A stretch of 51,137 bases of DNA, taken from NCBI RefSeq assembly GCF_900114975.1, contig NZ_FOUU01000013.1, forward strand, positions 1 through 51,137, in the 5' to 3' direction. The stretch's first letter is position 1. Every line of letters begins with the position of its first letter. The notes below the pieces were generated by a model, which made no database searches, had not been told where the DNA came from, and saw only the letters and a program-made list of their open reading frames with translations. A program made the translations under genes and the position numbers. This DNA comes from Thermodesulforhabdus norvegica. GTDB lineage: Bacteria > Desulfobacterota > Syntrophobacteria > Syntrophobacterales > Thermodesulforhabdaceae. Shown here piece by piece: positions 1 through 8,544 of this stretch.

Positions 1-843
1 GGCTGTGTCATTCGATGCTCGGGCATCTTTCACGACAAGGACGGCCACTATCTCACCAAGCAGCCCGAGTACGAAACGGTCTGGGCCAACGGAGCAAACT
101 GCGGCATAGACGATCTGGATGCCATAGCCATGATAGACTTTCTCTGCGATAACTACGGCCTGGACACCATAGAAATGGGAGCAACCATAGGGGTTGCCAT
201 GGAAGCGGGTATAATCCCCTTCGGAGATGCCCAGGGAGCGATAAATCTTCTTCACGAGGTGGGAAAGGGGACCTATCTGGGAAGAATCCTTGGAAACGGG
301 GCGGCCGTAACGGGCAAGGCCTTTGGGGTGGAGAGGGTTCCCGTGGTAAAGGGTCAGGCTCTTCCGGCTTATGATCCCAGGGCGGCGCACGGAATCGGCG
401 TGACCTACGCAACGAGCACCATGGGAGCCGATCACACCGCAGGTTACGCCATTGCCCAGAACATCCTCAAGGTGGGGGGCTTTGTGGATCCTCTCAAGCC
501 CGAGGGTCAGGTTGAAATATCCCGAAACCTCCAGATTGCAACGGCGGCCATTGACTCCACGGGGATGTGCCTCTTTATAGCCTTCGCCACCCTGGATCAG
601 CCCGAGACCTTTCAGGCCATGCTGGACATGATAAACGCCTTCTACGGCTGGAACTGGACCGCCGATGACTTCATGGAATACGGCAAAAAGATCCTCAGAA
701 TGGAGCGGGAATTCAACACAAAGGCAGGCTTTACGAAAGAACACGACCGCCTGCCCAGATTCTTCAAAGTCGAACCACTCCCACCCCACAACTTAACCTT
801 CCAGGTACCAGACGAGGAACTGGATAAGGTTCACATCTTCTAA
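1..843 (+). CDS. aor: Aldehyde:ferredoxin oxidoreductase, C-terminal part (5' end outside window)
   Basis: The open frame runs from base 1 to the stop at 841-843, giving 280 residues that match the C-terminal half of tungsten-pterin aldehyde:ferredoxin oxidoreductases. These cytoplasmic enzymes interconvert aldehydes and carboxylic acids with ferredoxin. The first residues, GCVIRCSG, contain a C-x3-C that fits the second and third cysteines of the C-x2-C-x3-C cluster motif. The fourth ligand is the Cys in STGMCLFIAF near residue 194. The Met at 130 is internal, so the gene must not be started there. A strong hairpin terminator follows directly. The formate dehydrogenase and NfnAB genes downstream suggest a shared role in ferredoxin and low-potential electron metabolism. 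The family call is firm; the aldehyde used is unknown. Confidence 0.93.
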   Translation, partial: GCVIRCSGIFHDKDGHYLTKQPEYETVWANGANCGIDDLDAIAMIDFLCDNYGLDTIEMGATIGVAMEAGIIPFGDAQGAINLLHEVGKGTYLGRILGNGAAVTGKAFGVERVPVVKGQALPAYDPRAAHGIGVTYATSTMGADHTAGYAIAQNILKVGGFVDPLKPEGQVEISRNLQIATAAIDSTGMCLFIAFATLDQPETFQAMLDMINAFYGWNWTADDFMEYGKKILRMEREFNTKAGFTKEHDRLPRFFKVEPLPPHNLTFQVPDEELDKVHIF

Positions 844-849
844 AATTGT

Positions 850-880
850 AAGGGGCTCGACGAAGTGAGCCCCTTCTTTG
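850..880 (+). terminator. Rho-independent terminator after the AOR gene
   Basis: A perfect 9-base-pair stem (850-858 with 867-875) closes an 8-base loop and is followed by a T-rich stretch (TTCTTTG). It starts seven bases after the AOR stop codon and separates that gene from the formate dehydrogenase promoter. Confidence 0.8.
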
Positions 881-889
881 CACTTTAGC

Positions 890-917
890 TTGTGATTTGT
901 TTCACGGCAGTTATAAT
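890..917 (+). promoter_or_regulatory. Sigma-70-like promoter for the formate dehydrogenase-Nfn operon
   Basis: A perfect TATAAT lies at 912-917, with TTGTGA 16 bases upstream at 890-895 as a 4/6 -35 element. Transcription would start near 924, about 70 bases before the start codon at 997. The -35 is embedded in a CRP-like palindrome, so activity probably depends on a CRP/FNR-family protein. Confidence 0.6.
891..906 (+). promoter_or_regulatory. CRP/FNR-family operator upstream of formate dehydrogenase
   Basis: TGTGA, six bases, then TCACG matches the CRP-type palindrome TGTGA-N6-TCACA at 9 of 10 positions. It overlaps the -35 region of the TATAAT promoter. A similar site sits at 49636-49651. 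Which of the cell's CRP/FNR-family proteins binds cannot be told from sequence. Confidence 0.55.
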
Positions 918-996
918 GACCTCGATATGATAACAAAAGGATCTTTGCTTGAGAAATGTATCTCACACTCTGTCGCCTTCTCGAAGGAGGAAGCGG

Positions 997-3753
997 ATGA
1001 AAAAGGTTTCGGTATCCATCGACGGACGGGAATACATTATTCCGGCGGGAAAAAACATCAAAGAGGCGGCCGAAGAAGTGGGTATTTACATTCCCGGGCT
1101 CTGTCATCACAGGGATCTGATCCCCGTGGGCATGTGCAGGCTCTGCATTGTGGAAGTCGAAGGATTGCGGGAATTTCCCCTGGCCTGCATGACCCCCGTA
1201 GAAGAGGGGATGATAATAAGGACGAAGACGGATACCCTTCAGCAAATGCGTCGCCATACAATGGAGCTGATACTATCGTTAACCAATCACCCCGTTACCT
1301 GTCTTTTCTGTAGCCGCAGAGACGAATGCAGAGATCTTCGAGAGTGCATGCGCAAGGTTCCCGAAGTGGTCGGTTGCAGGTATTGCCCAAAAGGCGGAGA
1401 ATGCGAAATACAAGAAATCGTGGGTTACCTGGGAATGACGGAATTACGGTACGCACCCATGTCAGGCACAATGAAGCCGGTGGTAAGGGAACCTTTTTTT
1501 GACAGGAACTACAACCTCTGCGTGCTCTGCGGAAGGTGCGTCAGGGTGTGTCATGAAGTACGGGGACAGGGGGTATTAAACTACAGAATATCCCACCACC
1601 GGGATCACACAATTGAGCCGCTTTCCCTGAAGGATGCAGGTTGTGCATTCTGCGGCGCCTGCGTCGATGTCTGCCCCACAGGAGCTTTATATGCCCGTTT
1701 TGAAAAATGGTTGAAACCGGAACGAACGGTAACCACCACCTGCCCGTTCTGCGGGGTTGGCTGTCAAATCGATGTGGGGGTTTCGGAAAACAGAATAGTA
1801 AGAGTTCGGGGAAACCGGTCTCCGGGATCACCCAATAATGGACAGCTCTGCGTTAAGGGCCGGTTCGGGCTGACCTTCGCCGAAAGCCCTGAAAGACTCA
1901 AGACCCCCCTTGTACGAACCGACGACGGTTTTAAACCTGTAAGCTGGGATGAAGCTTTTAAGATCATTACGGAAGCCCTGCATAAGCACCGGGAACGAAG
2001 TTTCGGCATGCTTGCATCGGCAAGATGCACGAATGAGGAAAACTATCTGGCCCAGAAGTTCACCCGTCTTGTCATGAAAAGCAACAACATCGATCATTGC
2101 GCAAGGCTTTGCCATGCACCCACCGTTGCCGGACTGAGAAAGGCCTTTGGAAGCGGAGCCATGACCAATTCGATAGCCGAGCTTGCTTATTCCGGCTGTA
2201 TCTTCGTAATTGGTTCTAATACCACCGAGCAACATCCCGTTATTGCGCTAAAAATAAAAGAGGCAAAGCGCCGTGGAGGAAAAATCATAGTAGCCGACCC
2301 GAGGAAAATCGAACTGACGGCCATTGCCGACGTATGGCTACGCCACAACCCCGGCACAGATGTGGCCCTCATCCTCGGAATGTGCAAGGTTATCGTCGAC
2401 GAAGGGCTTATAGACAAGAGTTTCATAGAAGAACGGTGTGAGGGTTTCGAAGATTTTGCGTCTTCCCTTGAGAAGCTGTCTCTTGAGGAAGTCGAAACCC
2501 TTACGGGCGTTGACATAGATGATCTGAAAAGTGCAGCCCGAATGTATGCAACACGGCGGCCGTCGTCCATCGTTTATGCCATGGGAATCACTCAGCACGC
2601 CAACGGCACCGAAAATGTACTGGCTCTGGCAAATCTCTCCATGCTCACGGGAAATATCGGTAAACCCTCGGCGGGAATAAACCCTCTGAGAGGGCAAAAC
2701 AATGTGCAGGGTTCGTGCGACATGGGGGCCCTACCGGATCTTCTCCCCGGATATAAATCCATAAAGGATCCCGAAGTACGCAGACTTTTCGAAAAGGCCT
2801 GGGGATGTCGGCTACCGGAAGAACCCGGGCTTACGGTAACGGAAATGTTCCACGCCATTGACGACGGAAGGATCCGGGCAATGTACATAATCGGGGAAAA
2901 CCCCGTGTTGAGCGATCCCGATGCAGGGCAGGTAGTAGAAAGTTTGAAGAAGCTGGAATTCCTGGTCGTTCAGGATATCTTTTTATCCGAGACCGCACGG
3001 CTGGCCCATGTCGTTCTGCCTGCGGCAAGTGCGCTGGAAAAGGAAGGAACCTTTACGAACACGGAGCGGAAGGTTCTCAGAGTGAGGAAGGCTCTGGAGC
3101 CGCCCGGAGATGCCCTCCCCGACTGGGAAATTATTTGCAAAATTGCCCGTCGTATGGGCTACGGCGAACAATTTTCCTATAAGGATCCGGAAGAGGTAAT
3201 GAAGGAAATTGCCTCTCTGACCAAGATTTACGGCGGCATAAGCTACGATCGCCTTGAGAAACAACCTCTTCAGTGGCCGTGCCCAGAACCGGATCACCCG
3301 GGAACCCCTTATCTTCACGGGGACGGTTTTATGAGGGGTAAAGGGAAATTCCACGTCCTGCAATTCAGACCTTCCCCCGAAAGACCCGACAGGGAATACC
3401 CTTATATTCTCACCACGGGAAGGATACTTTTCCATTATCACACCGGGACGATGACCCGAAAGGTCCCGGATCTCAATTACCTGAGGCCCGAAGAATGGGT
3501 CGAGATGAACCTGCTGGACGCTCAGGAACTGGGTGTCACTGACGGCAGTTGGGTGGAAGTTTCGTCGAGACGCGGTCGGGTAAGAGCAAAGGCTAAGGTA
3601 ACCGAAAGGTCGCCCCGTGGGGTTGTCTTCATGACCTTTCACTTTTCGGAAACGCCTACGAACAATCTCACCGGAGCACTTCTGGATCCTGTGGCCCGGA
3701 TACCGGAACTTAAGGTATGTCCCGTGAAGATCCAACCAATACGAGAGGTGTAG
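997..3753 (+). CDS. fdhA: Formate dehydrogenase alpha subunit with NuoG-like N-terminus (Cys form)
   Basis: The protein has 918 residues. The start at 997 follows GAAGGAGG at 983-990; an in-frame Met at 949 has no such site. Domains in order: a plant-type 2Fe-2S domain (C36, C47, C50, C64); a His-Cys 4Fe-4S site (H98, C102, C105, C111); an 8Fe ferredoxin segment (C175/178/181/185 and C216/219/222/226); then the molybdopterin oxidoreductase with its own 4Fe-4S site (C249, C252, C256, C285). The active-site loop LCHAPTVAGL carries Cys372 where many formate dehydrogenases have selenocysteine, followed by the conserved His. It oxidises formate to CO2, or reduces CO2, at a Mo or W bis-pterin centre. 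NfnA and NfnB follow at once, with no NuoE/NuoF-type diaphorase, so electrons probably pass to NfnAB. Confidence 0.93.
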   Translation: MKKVSVSIDGREYIIPAGKNIKEAAEEVGIYIPGLCHHRDLIPVGMCRLCIVEVEGLREFPLACMTPVEEGMIIRTKTDTLQQMRRHTMELILSLTNHPVTCLFCSRRDECRDLRECMRKVPEVVGCRYCPKGGECEIQEIVGYLGMTELRYAPMSGTMKPVVREPFFDRNYNLCVLCGRCVRVCHEVRGQGVLNYRISHHRDHTIEPLSLKDAGCAFCGACVDVCPTGALYARFEKWLKPERTVTTTCPFCGVGCQIDVGVSENRIVRVRGNRSPGSPNNGQLCVKGRFGLTFAESPERLKTPLVRTDDGFKPVSWDEAFKIITEALHKHRERSFGMLASARCTNEENYLAQKFTRLVMKSNNIDHCARLCHAPTVAGLRKAFGSGAMTNSIAELAYSGCIFVIGSNTTEQHPVIALKIKEAKRRGGKIIVADPRKIELTAIADVWLRHNPGTDVALILGMCKVIVDEGLIDKSFIEERCEGFEDFASSLEKLSLEEVETLTGVDIDDLKSAARMYATRRPSSIVYAMGITQHANGTENVLALANLSMLTGNIGKPSAGINPLRGQNNVQGSCDMGALPDLLPGYKSIKDPEVRRLFEKAWGCRLPEEPGLTVTEMFHAIDDGRIRAMYIIGENPVLSDPDAGQVVESLKKLEFLVVQDIFLSETARLAHVVLPAASALEKEGTFTNTERKVLRVRKALEPPGDALPDWEIICKIARRMGYGEQFSYKDPEEVMKEIASLTKIYGGISYDRLEKQPLQWPCPEPDHPGTPYLHGDGFMRGKGKFHVLQFRPSPERPDREYPYILTTGRILFHYHTGTMTRKVPDLNYLRPEEWVEMNLLDAQELGVTDGSWVEVSSRRGRVRAKAKVTERSPRGVVFMTFHFSETPTNNLTGALLDPVARIPELKVCPVKIQPIREV

Positions 3754-3755
3754 AG

Positions 3756-4658
3756 ATGTACCGAATTGTAAAAAAGGAAATTCTTGCTCCAAACATAGTC
3801 TTCATGGAGATTGAAGCACCGGATGTTGCGCGCTCAGCCCGTCCCGGTCAATTCGTAATGCTCAGGGTGGATGAAAAGGGGGAGCGGTTTCCTCTGTCAA
3901 TTGCCGACTGGAACCGTGAAGCCGGTACCGTGAGCATTGCCTTCTTTGTTGTCGGGAAGAGCACGACAAAGCTGGCCTGTCTTCATGAAGGGGATTCTAT
4001 TTTGAACCTGGCAGGCCCTCTTGGCATCCCCACGCCCGTCAGGCATTACGGCCGTGTAATCTGTGCAGGTGGCTGTTTTGGAATCGGCCCTGCCGTTTCC
4101 GTATCCAGAGCCCTCCGGGAGGCAGGAAATCGGGTTACGGCCGTCATGGAGGTGAGGAGCCGGGAGTTTGTATTCTGGGAGGATAAATTCCGAGCAGTAT
4201 CGGACGAATTTATCCTGGCTTCCGGAAGTGGGCTCTGCGGCGACGAGAGATGGGCAAATAACATTTTGGACGAACTGCTGCGTCGTGGCGAAAAGGTCGA
4301 TCGTGTCTTCGTTTACGGTTGCCCCTTTATGATGATGAAGTGCGCCGAAGCCACCCGGCCTTACGGAATCAAGACATCCGTAAGCCTTACTCCCATCATG
4401 GTTGACGGAACCGGGATGTGCGGAGCCTGCAGAGTGGAGGTAGGAGGAGAGACCAGGTTCGCCTGTGTGGACGGACCGGAATTCGACGGCCATGCAGTTA
4501 ACTGGGATCTTCTCATTATGAGTCAGCGCCGTTTTTTGCGGGAAGAATACTTATCGATGAATCTATGGGAAAGAGAAAACTGGCACAGGATGATGGAGAT
4601 GAGGCATCATGGAAGAGCGGAGAAAGAAGCTCAATCTGAATCGTGTTCCCATGCCTAA
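3756..4658 (+). CDS. nfnA: NfnA-like FAD/2Fe-2S subunit (ferredoxin-NADP reductase alpha)
   Basis: The 300-residue protein resembles NfnA and the PyrK/sulfide dehydrogenase electron-transfer subunits. An N-terminal FAD-binding barrel (RPGQFVMLR, then RFPLSIAD) is followed by a pyridine-nucleotide domain (CAGGCFGIGPAVSV) and a C-terminal 2Fe-2S motif with clustered cysteines (MCGACRVEV and FACVDG). I start it at the ATG at 3756, preceded by GAGAGGTGTAGAG and two bases after the formate dehydrogenase stop; an upstream in-frame start at 3717 lies inside that gene. In bifurcating Nfn this subunit exchanges electrons between NAD(H) and the partner subunit. It overlaps nfnB by 50 bases, so the three genes are probably co-translated. 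Confidence 0.88.
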   Translation: MYRIVKKEILAPNIVFMEIEAPDVARSARPGQFVMLRVDEKGERFPLSIADWNREAGTVSIAFFVVGKSTTKLACLHEGDSILNLAGPLGIPTPVRHYGRVICAGGCFGIGPAVSVSRALREAGNRVTAVMEVRSREFVFWEDKFRAVSDEFILASGSGLCGDERWANNILDELLRRGEKVDRVFVYGCPFMMMKCAEATRPYGIKTSVSLTPIMVDGTGMCGACRVEVGGETRFACVDGPEFDGHAVNWDLLIMSQRRFLREEYLSMNLWERENWHRMMEMRHHGRAEKEAQSESCSHA

Positions 4659-6012
4659 GCAACCTCCTGAGACGAGGAGGTTGAATTTTGAAGAAGTTGC
4701 CCTGGGTTACACGGATGATCTAGCCAGGCTGGAAGCAGAACGGTGTCTTGAATGCAAGAAACCGACCTGCGTTCGGGGCTGTCCCGTAATGGTGGACATA
4801 CCAGATTTCATAGGAGAAATCAAAAAGGGCAACCCCGAAGGGGCTCTCAAGATAATCAAAAACAAAAACAGCCTTCCCGGTATATGCGGGCGGGTCTGCC
4901 CTCAGGAACTCCAGTGCGAAAAGCAGTGCATCCTGGCGAAGAAAGGAGCACCGGTTGCCATAGGCAGGCTGGAAAGGTATGTGGCCGACTGGGAGCTGCA
5001 TAACGGAAGGCGATCGATCCCCGAGATTGCGCCGTCTAGCGGACGACGTGTTGCCGTTGTCGGTTCGGGACCGGCAGGGCTCACCTGTGCAGCAGACCTT
5101 GCCAGGATGGGGCATTCGGTTACGATCTTTGAGGCACTTCACGTTGCGGGTGGTGTTCTGGTTTACGGGATTCCGGAGTTCAGGCTTCCAAAGCGCATTG
5201 TTCAGGCAGAAGTGGCTTACGTGGCCTCCCTCGGCGTCGAAATCAGGCTCGATGCCATAGTCGGAAGAACGGTCCAGGTGGATGAGCTCCTGTCAGACGG
5301 TTATGATGCAGTATTTCTGGGTATCGGTGCGGGAGCCCCGATCTTTCTTGATGTTCCGGGGAAAAATCTGAACGGAATATACTCGGCCAACGAGTTTCTG
5401 ACGCGCATAAATCTCATGAAAGCCTATTTGTTTCCCGAATATGACACTCCCATCAAAGTAGGCAGACGGGTGGCCGTAATAGGCGGCGGAAACGTTGCGA
5501 TGGATGCATCGAGATGCGCCGTCAGAATGGGGGCTCAGGAAGTCTTCGTTGTTTACAGGCGTTCTGAAAAGGAAATGCCGGCTCGTCACGAAGAAATAGA
5601 GAATGCTCAAGAAGAAGGCGTCATTTTCAAAGTGTTAACAACGCCGGTGAGGTTCATCGGGGACGAACACGGATGGGTCAGGGCTATGGAATGCGTACAA
5701 ATGGAACTCGGTGACCCTGATGAAAGCGGCCGTCGCCGTCCCGTTCCAAAGCCGGGATCGGAATTTATTCTCGAAGTTGACACGGTTATAATGTCCCTGG
5801 GAAATTCTCCAAACCCCCTTGTTCCACAGAACACGCCGGGTCTTGAGACGACCCGGTGGGGAACAATTGTGGCCGACGAGAACGGGCGAACCAGCAAAAG
5901 AGGTGTCTGGGCCGGTGGAGACATCGTAACAGGCGCCGCAACCGTCATCAGTGCAATGGGTGCCGGCAAAAGAGCTGCACTGGACATTGATGCCTATCTG
6001 AAAGCCTTATAG
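4609..6012 (+). CDS. nfnB: NfnB-like FAD/4Fe-4S subunit (GltD-type)
   Basis: The protein has 467 residues, the usual size for NfnB and glutamate synthase small chains. The N-terminal region holds eight cysteines for two 4Fe-4S clusters (C46, C49, C54, C58; C93, C97, C103, C107). An FAD Rossmann motif VGSGPAG follows at about residue 151, then a second dinucleotide motif VIGGGNVAMD for NADPH. In Nfn this is the site of flavin-based electron bifurcation between NADPH, NADH and ferredoxin. No glutamate synthase large subunit is next to it, so a role in amination is unlikely. The start at 4609 overlaps nfnA, and the first residues (KKLNLNRVPMP) match the family's usual N-terminus. Confidence 0.88.
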   Translation: MEERRKKLNLNRVPMPKQPPETRRLNFEEVALGYTDDLARLEAERCLECKKPTCVRGCPVMVDIPDFIGEIKKGNPEGALKIIKNKNSLPGICGRVCPQELQCEKQCILAKKGAPVAIGRLERYVADWELHNGRRSIPEIAPSSGRRVAVVGSGPAGLTCAADLARMGHSVTIFEALHVAGGVLVYGIPEFRLPKRIVQAEVAYVASLGVEIRLDAIVGRTVQVDELLSDGYDAVFLGIGAGAPIFLDVPGKNLNGIYSANEFLTRINLMKAYLFPEYDTPIKVGRRVAVIGGGNVAMDASRCAVRMGAQEVFVVYRRSEKEMPARHEEIENAQEEGVIFKVLTTPVRFIGDEHGWVRAMECVQMELGDPDESGRRRPVPKPGSEFILEVDTVIMSLGNSPNPLVPQNTPGLETTRWGTIVADENGRTSKRGVWAGGDIVTGAATVISAMGAGKRAALDIDAYLKAL

Positions 6013-6039
6013 ATCTTTGCAAAAATTTGAGATTACACC

Positions 6040-6069
6040 AACGGGGAATCCTTTTCCGGGTTCCCCGTT
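6040..6069. terminator. Hairpin between convergent nfnB and coiled-coil gene
   Basis: A 9-base-pair perfect stem (6040-6048 with 6061-6069) encloses a 12-base loop between two convergent genes. There is no clear T-run on either side, so it may stop transcription both ways only moderately well. Confidence 0.5.
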
Positions 6070-6073
6070 ATCT

Positions 6074-7093
6074 TTAAGTTCTTAGCTCAAAAGAAAAGTA
6101 AACTTTTATTCCGGCCTTTTCTGCTGCCTGCATGACTTTAGGCGAAGTCTGATAGGTGATTAGAACGGGAAAGATCTCCTTACCCGAAAACTGCTCTACC
6201 TTCTGAACCGTGTTTACAAAGTTACTCACATCACGATTCTTCAACTGGGTTTTTGCCTCACCCAAAATGCAAAAGCGCCTACCGTTCTTTTCTCCCTCTC
6301 CCCAGATATTTACTTCAATATATTTACCCGGAGAGACCTCAAGATAACCCCTTCTGAGGTTTCCGGAAACGACAATCCCGAAATCCCTCTTCAGCAATGT
6401 CGGCAGGGCCCAGATTGCTTCGTCTTCCAGTCGATATCCAAAGGCATGAGACAACCCACCGAGCTGTTCTCTGGTCTTCTTGTGTTCCTGTATAAGCTTT
6501 TCCAGCCTGATTTCGGTTTTTTTCTGAGCCTCAGCGAGTCTCTCAACAGCAACTTCCAATTTTTCAACCCGCTCCTCCGTCCGCCTCTGCGCTTCCGCAA
6601 GTTTTTCAACAGCGATCTCAAGTTTTTCAACCCGTTCTTCCGTTCTCCTCTGAGCCTCAGCAAGTTTTTCAACGGCAATCTCGAGCTTCTCAACCCGCTC
6701 CTCCGTCCGCCTCTGTGCTTCCGCAAGTTTTTCAACAGCGATCTCAAGCTTTTCAACCCTTTCTTCCGTTCTCCTCTGTGCTTCCGCAAGGCTAATGATT
6801 GCATTTTCCAGTCTCGTAAGCCTTTCCTCAGCTTTGCTTAATCTTTCCTCCGTTCTTCTCTGAACTTCGGAAAACTCTTCCATCCTCCGCGCAAGTCTCT
6901 CCACCGCCGCTTCGGTGTTCCTTTGAGCTTCGGCCAGTTCTGCAACCACCGTCTTCAGCTCGTGGAACTCATCCCTCCGGACGGTCTGTGACAGTTCGTC
7001 GTAAATCCTGCGAATGATGTCTATTACCTTCCGAGCAGTTTCATCACCGAGGCTCGTCTTGAGTTCGTTGTAGATTTCCAGAGTATCTATCAT
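6074..7093 (-). CDS. Coiled-coil repeat protein with C-terminal PD-(D/E)XK-like domain
   Basis: The protein has 339 residues. Residues 1-50 are helical; residues 50-205 are a long coiled coil built on a 21-residue repeat (pattern LAEAQRRTEERVEKLEIAVEK), with four full copies at 102-185. The C-terminal 130 residues resemble the DUF3782/PD-(D/E)XK nuclease-like family: an acidic residue near 260 (KYIEVNIW), then E279 and K281 in GEAKTQL. Such proteins are common in thermophilic and anaerobic bacteria, often in several copies, with no established role. The start at 7093 has AAGGAG nine bases upstream. It stands alone, convergent with nfnB. Nuclease activity is only inferred from the fold motif. 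Confidence 0.75.
   Translation of the reverse strand: MIDTLEIYNELKTSLGDETARKVIDIIRRIYDELSQTVRRDEFHELKTVVAELAEAQRNTEAAVERLARRMEEFSEVQRRTEERLSKAEERLTRLENAIISLAEAQRRTEERVEKLEIAVEKLAEAQRRTEERVEKLEIAVEKLAEAQRRTEERVEKLEIAVEKLAEAQRRTEERVEKLEVAVERLAEAQKKTEIRLEKLIQEHKKTREQLGGLSHAFGYRLEDEAIWALPTLLKRDFGIVVSGNLRRGYLEVSPGKYIEVNIWGEGEKNGRRFCILGEAKTQLKNRDVSNFVNTVQKVEQFSGKEIFPVLITYQTSPKVMQAAEKAGIKVYFSFELRT
6539..6790 (-). repeat. Four 63-bp tandem repeats inside the coiled-coil gene
   Basis: The stretch encodes residues 102-185 as four 21-codon units. At DNA level the units alternate between two synonymous versions, making a higher-order 126-bp period; for example GCTCCTCCGT occurs at 6571 and again at 6697. 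The alternation suggests duplication of a two-unit block. Confidence 0.85.
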
Positions 7094-7364
7094 CAGCTCT
7101 GTCTCCTTTTGACCTTCTCTGAGCCTTAGTTATTACCTATACTCGAAGAAGACGAAAATTCAAACTTTGGACGCCTTGAAAGAAAATATCCCGGTATCAA
7201 AACCAAAGGCCCCATGAACTCACGGAGATTCTTCCGGGGTATGCTTCTATCCTCTTTTCCTGGAAAACCCACAAAAAGAGGCTCGACCTCTTTAACAGGT
7301 TTCCGACTTTTTCCAGAATGAGCACTCCCTTCGATTAAGAATTTTCTCAACATGCTATGCTGCC
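7094..7364. other. Intergenic stretch without a recognisable gene
   Basis: This is the upstream part of the 358-base gap between the divergent coiled-coil gene and the ACR3 gene. A minus-strand frame at 7126-7386 shows no family resemblance, is rich in Ser, Arg and Pro, and ends in a run of serines, so I do not call it. The only element I can support in the gap is the promoter next to the ACR3 gene. Confidence 0.5.
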
Positions 7365-7393
7365 TTGACAGACCCCGTGCCGGCATTTATTCT
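7365..7393 (+). promoter_or_regulatory. Sigma-70-like promoter for the ACR3 transporter gene
   Basis: A perfect TTGACA (7365-7370), a 17-base spacer and TATTCT (7388-7393, 4/6) sit about 60 bases upstream of the start codon at 7452. No ArsR-type palindrome is obvious in the leader. Confidence 0.5.
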
Positions 7394-7451
7394 TACATGG
7401 TCATCTAGAAATATATACAGCGGTCTAAACAAAAGGGAGCAGGAGGGTTCT

Positions 7452-8531
7452 ATGGAGAAAAAGCTTTCCCTTCTCGATCGTTTCCTTACCCTGTGGATAT
7501 TTCTGGCGATGATCGCCGGCGTACTCACAGGTTACTACGCACCCTTTGTCACGAACTTTATAGCAGGCCTTCAATGGGGAACCACTTCCATACCCATAGC
7601 GATCGGCCTCATATTGATGATGTACCCTCCCCTTGCAAAGGTCAAATACGAGAAAATGCACAAAATATTCCAGAATAAAAAGCTCCTCCTCTTCTCACTC
7701 ATTCAGAACTGGATAGTGGGCCCCATAGTAATGTTCATACTTGCCATCGTTTTTCTCAAAAACTACCCGGGCTACATGATAGGCGTAATACTCGTGGGCC
7801 TGGCAAGGTGCATAGCCATGGTGATCGTCTGGAACGAGCTGGCCGAAGGGGACAGAGAACTCGCCGTAGGCCTTGTAGCTTTCAACGCCGTTTTTCAGGT
7901 TCTCTTTTATGCGCTTTACATCTATATCTTCATCACCCTTGGATTAAACTGGTTGGGTCTGGTAAAGGGCCTTAACGTCTCCATCTCAATTGCCGAAGCA
8001 GCTAAGACGGTTTTCATCTACCTGGGGATTCCTTTCATCGCAGGCGTTATCACGCGCTTTTCTCTACTTTCCCTGAAAGGCTACGATTGGTACGACAATA
8101 AATTCATACCCAAAATAAGTCCAATCACGCTCATTGCTTTGCTTTTCACCATTGTCGTGATGTTTTCTTTAAAGGGTGAGTACATAATAAAATACCCCTT
8201 CGATGTCGTTCGAGTGGCAATTCCTCTCGTTCTGTACTTTTTCTTTATGTGGTTTATCACCTTTTTCATCGTTTATAAGATGAAGGGAAATTACGGTCAG
8301 ACAACGGCCATGGCCTTCACTGCAGCAAGCAATGACTTTGAGCTGGCTATAGCCGTTGCAGTGGCCATCTTCGGCATAGGCTCCGATCAGGCCTTTGCTA
8401 CAGTCATCGGTCCCCTTCTGGAGGTTCCCGTTCTGATAAGCCTCGTCAACGTGGCCATCTGGTTCAGAAAGAAATTCTTCCCTTATGCCGTAGAAACTCC
8501 CGAGGGAATCTGCTATTTGAGCTGTAAGTAG
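7452..8531 (+). CDS. acr3: ACR3-family arsenite efflux permease
   Basis: The 359-residue integral membrane protein has about ten hydrophobic segments. It carries the family hallmark around the essential cysteine in the fourth membrane helix ([19 protein letters not shown]), and a conserved [14 protein letters not shown] segment in the second half. It would export arsenite, or antimonite, across the inner membrane using the proton motive force. Translation starts at 7452 behind AGGAGGG; an apparent upstream TTG at 7365 is really the promoter -35. No arsR or arsC is adjacent. The next two genes (DGC protein, Fe-S protein) run the same way but have their own promoter. Confidence 0.92.
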   Translation: MEKKLSLLDRFLTLWIFLAMIAGVLTGYYAPFVTNFIAGLQWGTTSIPIAIGLILMMYPPLAKVKYEKMHKIFQNKKLLLFSLIQNWIVGPIVMFILAIVFLKNYPGYMIGVILVGLARCIAMVIVWNELAEGDRELAVGLVAFNAVFQVLFYALYIYIFITLGLNWLGLVKGLNVSISIAEAAKTVFIYLGIPFIAGVITRFSLLSLKGYDWYDNKFIPKISPITLIALLFTIVVMFSLKGEYIIKYPFDVVRVAIPLVLYFFFMWFITFFIVYKMKGNYGQTTAMAFTAASNDFELAIAVAVAIFGIGSDQAFATVIGPLLEVPVLISLVNVAIWFRKKFFPYAVETPEGICYLSCK

Positions 8532-8544
8532 TTAACGCAATCAG

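Noticed and set aside
130-843. A gene starting at the ATG at 130
   Set aside because: The frame is open from base 1 and the translated residues before 130 contain the AOR cluster motif GCVIRCSG, so this is the middle of a longer gene.
2983-3792. Long minus-strand open frame (269 codons) opposite formate dehydrogenase
   Set aside because: It lies entirely antisense to a well-supported gene, has no family motifs, and such frames are common in this base composition.
7126-7386. 86-codon minus-strand frame upstream of ACR3
   Set aside because: It overlaps the ACR3 promoter, has no ribosome site and shows no family resemblance.
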